A DNA stretch of 11,361 bases from CAYMTN01 sp964393335 (GTDB lineage: Bacteria; Chloroflexota; Anaerolineae; Aggregatilineales; Aggregatilineaceae), in the NCBI GenBank assembly GCA_964393335.1, contig CAYMTN010000176.1, positions 1-11,361 of the forward strand, in the 5' to 3' direction. The notes under the pieces were generated by a model, which was not told where the DNA came from, did no database searches, and saw nothing but the letters and a program-made list of their open reading frames with translations. The position numbers and the translations under genes were made by a program. The stretch's first letter is position 1. Each line of letters opens with the position of its first letter. This document shows positions 5,960-11,361 of the stretch, piece by piece.

Positions 5960-7315
5960 ATGAAACCTGTACTTGTGATCGGGTGTGCTGTTGCCGTGAT
6001 CTGGTTATTCAATTCGCCAGCGCTCCAGGTGGTGCCGGGGCGCGATTCGGGCGTGTTTCTGTATGTGGCCGACCGCTGGCTCAATGGTGATGTGCCATAC
6101 CGTGACACCTGGGACCACAAAGGTCCGGTGCTTTACGCCATTAACGCGTTGGGGCTGTGGTTAGCGGGGTGGTGGGGTGTCTGGCTATTGGAAGTGGCGG
6201 CCCTGACGCTAGCCGCCGGTACCGCTTTTGCGCTGGTCCGGCGTTTTGCATCCCTGCCCGCCGCAGCATTGGCGGTCGCGTTATTGCTGTGCAGTGTACC
6301 GCTGGTCGCAAGCCGGGGTAACAAATCCGAGCTGTGGGTGATGCCGTTGCAGTTCGTCGCGCTGTGGGCCTGGCGGCGCGGGCGTTGGGGCGATGGTGTG
6401 GTAGGCATCACCGGCGGGCTGGCGTTTTTTATCCAACCGAATCTGGTCACGACCTGGGTTGTGTTGGGAACGTGGGCGCTGGTCGAGCGCCAAGTGTTCA
6501 CAGCGGCACGGATGATCATCAGCGCGGGCGCGGTGACGAGCGTCGTGCTGGGCTATTTTGCATATCACCATGCGCTGGGCGACCTGTGGAGCGCCCTGTT
6601 GGTTTATAACGTGGCGTATTCCAACAGCGCGACCTGGATCACCCGGATCATGTCACCGATGCATGGCCTGGGCCTGCTGGCTCCAAGTGGCATCGCGCTG
6701 GGGGGTGCCATAGGGTGGGGTATGGCGCGACGCAAGCAAACGCCTGCTGTAGTCCGCGCGGCGCTGTGGATATTGCCGGTTGAGGTCATCGCATCCAGCA
6801 TATCGGGACACGCTTACCCCCAATACTTCCTGGCCTGGTTGCCAGCACTGACCCTTCTGGCCGCCTACGCGGCATCTCTTGTGTCGATGCCCTGGGTGCT
6901 GTGGGTACTGGTAGGCGTCGCCGCCTCGCAAAGCGTGCTGCCCTGGATGCACGCGCAGACGACCAGCATACGGACCGATGTAGTGACGCCTTTTATTCAG
7001 GCACACACTGGTGACGGCGAGACGGTCCTTCTGTGGGGCGCGGAGACGCGCTACAACTTCACGTCGGGACGGCCCGCGCCGTCGCGGTTTAGCTACTTGT
7101 ACCCGCTGATGGCGCGCGGCTATGGCGAAGCGCTGAGCGACGAATTTGCGCACAGCCTCACCGACCAGCCACCCGCACTGGTGATCGACGCTTCACGAGA
7201 TGTCAATGTGCAACCGTTTCGTGTGTGGCTTCGGGGGAGGCGCAGCGTTCTGGAGGGGCGCTATCACTACACGGGTACGGTGGGTGAGGGATGGTTAGTG
7301 TTCGAGTACCACTAA
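5960..7315 (+). CDS. Polytopic GT-C (GT39/ArnT-like) membrane glycosyltransferase
   Basis: This 451-residue integral membrane protein has roughly nine to ten hydrophobic segments. The family signature is the loop after the first helix, PGRDSGVFLYVADRWLNGDV (26-45) followed by PYRDTWDHKGPVLY (46-59). D29 in RDSG sits where GT-C enzymes carry the catalytic Asp. The W-DHKGP loop is typical of the PMT_2/GT39-like proteins that transfer sugars from polyprenyl-phosphate carriers to an acceptor outside the membrane. The C-terminal 120 residues form a soluble extracytoplasmic part containing ETVLLWGAETRYNFTSGRPAPSRFSYLYPLM, often seen in this group and thought to bind the acceptor. The donor and acceptor cannot be read from the sequence. 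Codon use is visibly less GC-rich than in the flanking genes. No polysaccharide genes lie nearby, so it seems a stand-alone enzyme. Confidence 0.88.
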   Translation: MKPVLVIGCAVAVIWLFNSPALQVVPGRDSGVFLYVADRWLNGDVPYRDTWDHKGPVLYAINALGLWLAGWWGVWLLEVAALTLAAGTAFALVRRFASLPAAALAVALLLCSVPLVASRGNKSELWVMPLQFVALWAWRRGRWGDGVVGITGGLAFFIQPNLVTTWVVLGTWALVERQVFTAARMIISAGAVTSVVLGYFAYHHALGDLWSALLVYNVAYSNSATWITRIMSPMHGLGLLAPSGIALGGAIGWGMARRKQTPAVVRAALWILPVEVIASSISGHAYPQYFLAWLPALTLLAAYAASLVSMPWVLWVLVGVAASQSVLPWMHAQTTSIRTDVVTPFIQAHTGDGETVLLWGAETRYNFTSGRPAPSRFSYLYPLMARGYGEALSDEFAHSLTDQPPALVIDASRDVNVQPFRVWLRGRRSVLEGRYHYTGTVGEGWLVFEYH

Positions 7316-7337
7316 CCCGCCGCGTTGGAGCATCCTG

Positions 7338-7415
7338 GTGACGCTGATCAAACCCCAGGTGGGGGGCGGGCTGGTGGTGTATTGGACCGTGCTGGGAATT
7401 TTATACGTGACCTGA
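7338..7415 (+). CDS. Candidate 25-residue membrane microprotein
   Basis: The frame starts at GTG 7338, 7 nt after GGAG (7327-7330), and ends at TGA 7413-7415. The peptide begins MTLIKPQVGGGLVVYW and continues TVLGILYVT, giving one short hydrophobic segment after a Lys/Pro/Gln head, as in small single-pass membrane peptides. Its stop codon overlaps the AAGG of the next gene's ribosome binding site, which would couple the two translationally. It follows the glycosyltransferase stop by 22 nt. Against it, the frame is short and could be open by chance, or it could be the remnant C-terminus of a lost gene, since the frame is open back to 7299. The good spacing of the ribosome binding site and the protein-like composition favour a real gene. 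Confidence 0.4.
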   Translation: MTLIKPQVGGGLVVYWTVLGILYVT

Positions 7416-7430
7416 AGGATGGAAATACCG

Positions 7431-7901
7431 ATGATTCTAGCGCAAGACGATCTGACCTGGTTGACCCATATCGGTGACGGCGGCATCGCCATAGCGATCA
7501 TCATCATGCTGGTGATCGTCTCCGGTGCCGCTGTTCTCATCACCCGGTCAAACAACGAAGTCAAAAAGCGTCAACTGACGCTCGAAGCAGCGGACCGCAA
7601 AGAACGGCACGAGATGGACAAAGATGCCCAAAACGAGCGGCTGCGCATCGAGCGCGACGAAAGTAAGGCGCGGATCGAAATCGAACGCACCCGCGCGCTA
7701 GCCGAACAGGATCAGGCCGACGCGCTCAAGCGGCTCCGTACAACGCTGGATGGCGCGGAGAAAACCATCGGGCATATGTTGGACCTGTTCAACACCATGC
7801 CGGCCCGCGCCGATCTCCAGGCCGCCGCGTTCTGGATGAAATACTTTGAGCCAGCCTGCCTCTCGCTAGTGCGTGTGCCGGAAAACCCGGGACGCAGCTA
7901 G
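7431..7901 (+). CDS. Single-pass membrane protein with long coiled coil, function unknown
   Basis: The 156-residue product begins MILAQDDLTWLTHIGDGG. It has one transmembrane helix at about 18-38 (GIAIAIIIMLVIVSGAAVLI) and then a strongly charged heptad-rich segment at about 43-115 (RKERHEMDKDAQNERLRIER and onward) that should form a coiled coil. It ends in a hydrophobic-aromatic patch (AAAFWMKYFEPACLSL). The predicted topology is a short outside N-terminus with the coiled coil in the cytoplasm, because positive charges (R39, K45, K46, R47) follow the helix. An alternative ATG at 7419 would add MEIP but leaves no gap to the ribosome binding site. ATG 7431 has AAGGA 11 nt upstream and is preferred. 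I do not recognise the family. A spacer or anchor protein in a small membrane complex, perhaps with the microprotein upstream, is conjecture. Confidence 0.78.
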   Translation: MILAQDDLTWLTHIGDGGIAIAIIIMLVIVSGAAVLITRSNNEVKKRQLTLEAADRKERHEMDKDAQNERLRIERDESKARIEIERTRALAEQDQADALKRLRTTLDGAEKTIGHMLDLFNTMPARADLQAAAFWMKYFEPACLSLVRVPENPGRS

Positions 7902-7932
7902 ACGTCACCGGCAGCACAGGGGGCGTTTCAGA

Positions 7933-7948
7933 GCCGCCCGCAGGCGGC
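7933..7948 (+). terminator. GC hairpin after the coiled-coil gene, weak terminator candidate
   Basis: GCCGCC (7933-7938) pairs perfectly with GGCGGC (7943-7948) across a CGCA loop, 32 nt after the stop of the coiled-coil gene. No T tract follows, so it is not a classical intrinsic terminator. Confidence 0.25.
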
Positions 7949-7951
7949 GGC

Positions 7952-7979
7952 TTGCCAAAAACACGATTCCCGCTACGAT
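7952..7979 (+). promoter_or_regulatory. Candidate sigma70-type promoter of dinB
   Basis: TTGCCA (7952-7957, 5/6 match) and TACGAT (7974-7979, 4/6 match) are 16 nt apart. Transcription would begin near 7986, leaving a short leader with GGGAG (7991-7995) 8 nt before the ATG at 8004. Confidence 0.45.
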
Positions 7980-7993
7980 GGGGCTTAAGCGGG
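7969..7993. promoter_or_regulatory. Inverted repeat over the dinB -10 and start region, candidate operator
   Basis: CCCGCT (7969-7974) and AGCGGG (7988-7993) are perfect inverted arms with a 13-nt spacer. They bracket the candidate -10 and transcription start and reach into the ribosome binding site. It could be a repressor site or an RNA stem that limits translation. It does not resemble the known LexA boxes of Proteobacteria, Bacillus or Actinobacteria. Confidence 0.3.
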
Positions 7994-8003
7994 AGATGGC
8001 ACG

Positions 8004-9188
8004 ATGACTCGCAAAGTGTTGCACCTGGACCTGGACGCGTTTTTCTGCGCGGTCGAAGAGCAGCGCGATCCGTCGCTGGCGGGCAAGGCGTTTGCCGTCG
8101 GCGGCCAGCCGGACCAGCGCGGAGTCGTGGCATCCTGTTCGTATGAAGCGCGGCGCTTCGGCGTGCGCTCGGCTATGCCGATGGCAGTCGCGCGGCGGTT
8201 GTGCCCCCACCTGGCGATCATCCCCCATCATTTTCAGGATTACCGCGATGCCTCGCACGCCGTCATGGAGCGCCTGCAAGACCTGACGCCGCTGGTCGAG
8301 CAGTTGTCGATTGACGAAGCGTTTCTGGACGTGACGCTGCTGCCCGACCCTGCCACCGCCATCGCGCGCCGCTTGCAGCAGCAGATCAACGACGACCTCG
8401 CGCTGCCGTGTTCGTTGGGCGTGGCGTCCAATAAACTGGTGGCGAAGATCGCCAACAACGTCGGCAAAGCGGGCGCGCGCACCGGCAGCCCGCCCAACGC
8501 GATCACGGTCGTGCCGCCGGGCGACGAAGCGGCTTTTCTGGCCCCACTGCCGATCCAGGAGCTGTGGGGCGTCGGGCCGAAAACCGCCGACCAGCTTCAA
8601 CGCCTCGGCCTGCGCACGATTGGCGACGTGGCCCGCTGGCCCGCCGACGACCTCGAACGGCGGTTCGGCAAACTGGGCGTGGACCTGGCCCGCCGCGCGT
8701 GCGGCGTCGACGAGCGCCCGGTCGAAACCGAGCACGAAGTCAAGTCGATCAGCAGCGAAACCACGTTCAGCCGCGACGAACGGGATGCCGCCGTGCTGGC
8801 CCGCGTGCTGCGCCAGTTGTCGGACGACGTCGGGCGGCGGGTGCGCCGCGCCGGGTTGAGCGGCACCACGATCAAGATCAAACTGCGCTGGGAGGATTTC
8901 ACCACGCTGACGCGCCAGACCACGCTCGATCACACGACCGACCAGGATGACGAGATTTATGTGGCGGCGATGGTCTTGTTCGAGCAGTATTGGCCCGCCC
9001 GCACCCCGGTCAGGCTGATCGGCGTGGGCCTGAGCGGATTCCAGACGCCGCACCGGCAGTTGGGGCTATGGGACGATCAGGCCGCGCTCGAAGAAAACCG
9101 CCGCCTGCAAGCCACGCTCGACGCGCTGCGCGAGCGGTTCGGTGACGATGCGATCCGCCGGGGCAGCACGCTCGATCCGGACGACTGA
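8004..9188 (+). CDS. dinB: DNA polymerase IV (Y-family translesion polymerase)
   Basis: This 394-residue enzyme is full length for the family. The palm starts VLHLDLDAFFCAVEE with metal-binding D9 and steric-gate F14. The second catalytic pair is D104-E105 in LSIDEAFLDVT. YEARRFGVRSAMPMAVARRLCP (48-69) is the fingers signature, and SLGVASNKLVAKIANNVGK (137-155) is also typical. The thumb helix-hairpin-helix is LWGVGPKTADQLQRLGLRTIGDV (187-209). The little finger opens with KSISSETTFSRD. QLGLW at 352-356, followed by acidic residues, fits a beta-clamp binding motif, though it lies about 40 residues before the C-terminus. The enzyme extends primers past damaged template bases in the cytoplasm. 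It is a single gene with its own candidate promoter and a dyad, and no imuA/imuB or lexA neighbours are visible. The start at 8004 has GGGAG at 8 nt. Confidence 0.97.
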   Translation: MTRKVLHLDLDAFFCAVEEQRDPSLAGKAFAVGGQPDQRGVVASCSYEARRFGVRSAMPMAVARRLCPHLAIIPHHFQDYRDASHAVMERLQDLTPLVEQLSIDEAFLDVTLLPDPATAIARRLQQQINDDLALPCSLGVASNKLVAKIANNVGKAGARTGSPPNAITVVPPGDEAAFLAPLPIQELWGVGPKTADQLQRLGLRTIGDVARWPADDLERRFGKLGVDLARRACGVDERPVETEHEVKSISSETTFSRDERDAAVLARVLRQLSDDVGRRVRRAGLSGTTIKIKLRWEDFTTLTRQTTLDHTTDQDDEIYVAAMVLFEQYWPARTPVRLIGVGLSGFQTPHRQLGLWDDQAALEENRRLQATLDALRERFGDDAIRRGSTLDPDD

Positions 9189-9228
9189 CCCCGGTGACCG
9201 GCGGGCCTACCTGCCCCCCCAAAAACGC

Positions 9229-9251
9229 CTTTTCGACCGCGATTCGAAAAG
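9229..9251. repeat. Perfect 8-bp stem-loop between dinB and the methyltransferase gene
   Basis: CTTTTCGA (9229-9236) and TCGAAAAG (9244-9251) are exact inverted copies around CCGCGAT. It lies 41 nt after the dinB stop. No T run follows on the plus strand; read leftward a GGCGTTTTTG follows. It may mark the end of the dinB transcript or bind a regulator just upstream of the methyltransferase gene. Confidence 0.4.
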
Positions 9252-9316
9252 AATGATAAACTTAGGTGGTAAGCACGGACTGACTCGCGGGAGATTCACG
9301 GCACAAAGGATGGCGC

Positions 9317-10354
9317 ATGACGGATTCCACGCCAGAACACGACATGATCGAGCATATTCGCCAGATCATCGATTCGACGCTCAGCGAAACGTTTGACGTG
9401 CCGGTCTCGCTGGCCGGCTGTCTGCCCGACGGCGGCGAACGCCTGCTGGCCCACGTGGCGCAGCACATCGTGACCCAAATGCTCCAGCCGGAACCGGGCC
9501 ATACCCGCACCCCCAACGGCCAGCGGCCTGATTCCGGCGACCAGCACCCGCGCAACCGTCTGAACGACCTGACCGGGGCCGAATGGCTGTGGTTTACCAA
9601 GTCCGTGCTGCGCACCACCTACCCGTCGATCCTGGGCCACGATCTGCGCAAGCGCCAGGGCGGCAACAAGCCCCCCCAGTTGATGCAGGAACTGATCGAG
9701 TTTTTCACCAAACGCGGCGAGCGCGTGCTCGATCCCTTTGGCGGCGCGGGCGGGACCGCGTTGGGCGCGCACCTGGCCGGACGTGACTCGCTCAGCATCG
9801 AGCTGAACCCCGAATCGGTCGCCATCTACCAGGCCGTGTGCGAGCAGGAAGCCATCCCACCGCACGCATTCAGGTTGGGCGACTGCCGCGAGATTTTGCC
9901 GACGCTGCCCGCCGAATCGGTTGATTTTATCGCCACCGATCCGCCGTACAGCCCGGAGCTTGAAAAAACGATGTCCGGCACGCCGGGCAGCGCCTTATAT
10001 GACCGCGCCAACCGCCGCAGCAGTTATATTCCCTACAGCGACGACCCGCGCGATCTGAGCAAATGCGGCAGCTTCGACGCATTTTTTGCCGCGCTGGAGG
10101 ATGTCGGGCGGGAGCTGCTGCGCGTGCTGCGACCGCGCCGTTATTTCGTCATGATTCTGCGTGACGCCTATCAAGACGGCGCGTACATTCACACCTCGGC
10201 CATCGTCGCCCGGCGTTACCAGGCGCTCGGCTGGACGTTCAAGGGCGAAAAAATCTGGTATAGCACCGGGTCGCGCATCCGTCCGTATGGCTATCCCAGC
10301 GCGTTTGTACCGAACATCATCCACCAGAATATTCTAATCTTCCGGAAGGAATGA
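9317..10354 (+). CDS. Orphan N6-adenine/N4-cytosine DNA methyltransferase
   Basis: This 345-residue SAM-dependent DNA methylase belongs to the N6_N4_Mtase group. After a 90-residue N-terminal region of unknown role come motif X-like KPPQLMQELIEFFTKRGERV (118-137), motif I DPFGGAGGTALGAHLAGRD (139-157) that binds SAM with E162 at the end of the next strand, RLGDCREIL (186-194), and catalytic motif IV TDPPYSPEL (207-215). The C-terminal FRKE follows a final strand. The X-I-IV order is that of gamma or related classes rather than beta. No large target-recognition domain is obvious; the 216-250 insertion (YDRANRRSSYIPYSDDPRD) and the N-terminus are candidates for DNA contact. No restriction endonuclease gene is adjacent, so it is probably a solitary methylase acting in regulation or protection. 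AAAGGA lies 6 nt before the ATG. It is followed after 3 nt by the MBL hydrolase gene. Confidence 0.92.
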   Translation: MTDSTPEHDMIEHIRQIIDSTLSETFDVPVSLAGCLPDGGERLLAHVAQHIVTQMLQPEPGHTRTPNGQRPDSGDQHPRNRLNDLTGAEWLWFTKSVLRTTYPSILGHDLRKRQGGNKPPQLMQELIEFFTKRGERVLDPFGGAGGTALGAHLAGRDSLSIELNPESVAIYQAVCEQEAIPPHAFRLGDCREILPTLPAESVDFIATDPPYSPELEKTMSGTPGSALYDRANRRSSYIPYSDDPRDLSKCGSFDAFFAALEDVGRELLRVLRPRRYFVMILRDAYQDGAYIHTSAIVARRYQALGWTFKGEKIWYSTGSRIRPYGYPSAFVPNIIHQNILIFRKE

Positions 10355-10357
10355 ACG

Positions 10358-11287
10358 GTGACCACACAACCTGTTTCGCGTCATTTTCACCTCGAACCCC
10401 TGACAGACGGGGTGTATGCCGCCATCAGCCGGGACGGGGGCGCGGCCCGCTCCAACGCCGGCATCATCGACCTGGGCGACCGCACGTTGATTTTCGATAC
10501 CGGCATGTCGCCCACTTCCGCGCGTGATCTGGTGGCGGCTGCCGAACAGGTCACGGGCCGCGCCCCGGCCCTCGCCGTGAACAGTCACTGGCACCCGGAT
10601 CACGTGCTCGGCAACCCGGCGCTGCCCGACGAAACCGCGATCATCAGCACGCACCGCACCCACGCGATCATGATCGAGCGCATCCCGGCGGTGGTCGCCA
10701 ACCTGCGCGAGAACATCACGCGTGCCCTGCGGGACCACGAAAATCAGCCGGACGCACCGCTCACCGAAGAGATCGAGCTGTACCGGCTGGTGGAGCCGGA
10801 CCTGCCCCGGCTGGCGCTGCGCACGCCGACGACCACGTTTGAGCGGCGGCTCGTGCTGCACAACCTGGCGCGCACCGTCGAGATCATCACGTTTGGCGGC
10901 GGGCACACCGAAAGTGACGCGATCCTCTACCTGCCGGGCGATCAAATCGCGTTTGTGGGCGACCTGCTGTTCAACGAGATTCATCCCTGGATGGGAGATG
11001 GTAATCCCGACGAAAACGTGCGCATCACCGGGGAGATTGAAGCGCTGGCTCCGGCGGTAGACGTGGTCGTGCCGGGGCATGGCGCGGTCTGCACGCCTGA
11101 CGCGTTCGCCGGTCTGCGGCGCTACGTGGCGGCGCTGCGCCAGACGATCACGCAGGTCGCCGCCAGCGGTGGCACGGCGGACGACGCCGCCGGGACTCCG
11201 GTCCCCGCCGCGTTCAGCACCTGGCGCGATCCAGAGCGATTCGGGCGCAACGTGCAGGCGTTGTACGCCTATTTCACGGCGGGGTAG
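10358..11287 (+). CDS. MBL-fold metallo-hydrolase
   Basis: This 309-residue hydrolase has the full set of metal ligands of the metallo-beta-lactamase superfamily: H77, H79, D81 and H82 in NSHWHPDHVLGN, H183 in GGGHTESDAIL, D202 in FVGDLLF, and H241 in VPGHGAV. These bind two metal ions, usually zinc or iron. The fold is used by lactamases, glyoxalase II, phosphodiesterases, alkylsulfatases and others. The loops here (TLIFDTGMSP, HPWMGDGNPDENVRI) resemble the SoxH/quinoprotein-relay-like and B1-type hydrolases, but the substrate cannot be named. There is no signal peptide, so it should be cytoplasmic. Start is GTG at 10358, with GGAAGGA 7 nt upstream and only 3 nt after the methyltransferase stop, so both are on one transcript. 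The gene is not shifted or truncated. Confidence 0.93.
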   Translation: MTTQPVSRHFHLEPLTDGVYAAISRDGGAARSNAGIIDLGDRTLIFDTGMSPTSARDLVAAAEQVTGRAPALAVNSHWHPDHVLGNPALPDETAIISTHRTHAIMIERIPAVVANLRENITRALRDHENQPDAPLTEEIELYRLVEPDLPRLALRTPTTTFERRLVLHNLARTVEIITFGGGHTESDAILYLPGDQIAFVGDLLFNEIHPWMGDGNPDENVRITGEIEALAPAVDVVVPGHGAVCTPDAFAGLRRYVAALRQTITQVAASGGTADDAAGTPVPAAFSTWRDPERFGRNVQALYAYFTAG

Positions 11288-11306
11288 ACGAGTCGGGGGC
11301 GCTGCC

Positions 11307-11361
11307 CTACTGCCCCGGCACGCGGTACCAGTAGTGGTAGAGGGTTTCAAAGCCGAAGGTG
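11307..11361 (-). CDS. C-terminal end of a convergent gene, possibly a GNAT acetyltransferase
   Basis: Read leftward, the last 17 codons give TFGFETLYHYWYRVPGQ and then TAG (11307-11309). The LGFE-x-x-Y-x-Y-x-YRV wording is common at the end of GNAT N-acetyltransferases, but the fragment is too short to be sure. It is convergent with the MBL gene, with a 19-nt gap, and the gap contains no clear terminator. Confidence 0.45.
   Translation of the reverse strand, partial: TFGFETLYHYWYRVPGQ

Noticed and set aside
7905..9053. 382-codon minus-strand open frame opposite dinB
   Set aside because: It is a shadow frame. The plus strand encodes all DNA polymerase IV motifs.
9317..10354. Restriction-modification system
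   Set aside because: Only the methylase is present; neither neighbour resembles a restriction endonuclease or specificity subunit.
10334..11350. 338-codon minus-strand open frame opposite the MBL hydrolase
   Set aside because: It is a shadow frame. The plus strand has every metal ligand of the MBL fold and a good ribosome binding site.
1..11361. CRISPR arrays, tRNA or rRNA genes, insertion sequences
   Set aside because: No regularly spaced repeats, cloverleaf-like sequences, transposase motifs or terminal repeats were seen on reading both strands.

Overview
This is a GC-rich bacterial chromosomal segment of about 11.4 kb with eight complete, confidently called genes, one candidate microprotein gene, and one partial gene at each edge. 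The gene style suggests Chloroflexota, perhaps an Anaerolineae-type lineage: Ala/Pro-rich coding, a secreted beta-propeller with a PPC domain, a GT39-type membrane protein with an RDSGVFLY/WDHKGP signature, and degenerate kinase-like proteins with long disordered tails. This is inference from style, not from a marker gene. No mobile element, CRISPR array, tRNA or rRNA was seen.

Left block (1-3637, all on the minus strand, leftward). The left edge carries the first 40 codons of a dihydrolipoamide dehydrogenase (E3). A candidate terminator hairpin separates it from two upstream genes, 271-1620 and 1617-3092. These two are paralogs that overlap by 4 nt (ATGA). Each has an N-terminal domain of about 220 residues that looks like an eroded histidine-kinase dimerisation plus ATPase fold, followed by a Pro/Ser/Asp-rich tail of more than 220 residues. 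Upstream of the pair is an operator-like set of alternating TGAAA/TTTCA half-sites. Further right is a small conserved-looking gene with a CX2C-X10-CX2C cysteine signature.

Divergent spacer (3638-3963). This AT-richer gene-free stretch holds an imperfect 18-bp dyad and two candidate promoters, the better one an extended -10 just upstream of the next gene.

Right block (3964-11287, all on the plus strand). In order it holds: a secreted protein (N-terminal domain, NHL-type propeller, C-terminal PPC domain); a polytopic GT-C/GT39-like glycosyltransferase; a candidate 25-residue membrane microprotein; a membrane-anchored coiled-coil protein; DNA polymerase IV (dinB) with its own candidate promoter and dyad; and a two-gene unit of an orphan DNA methyltransferase and an MBL-fold hydrolase spaced by 3 nt. 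The stretch 5960-7901 looks less GC-rich than its flanks. At the right edge the last 17 codons of a convergent gene, possibly a GNAT acetyltransferase, enter on the minus strand.

How the genes work together. The most likely functional units are the kinase-like pair (probable partners), the microprotein with the coiled-coil protein (translationally linked, membrane), and the methyltransferase with the MBL hydrolase (co-transcribed). The other neighbours look like independent genes. The most novel material is the degenerate kinase-like pair with its repeated VEN(K/A)P(E/D)T tail motif, and the microprotein/coiled-coil pair.
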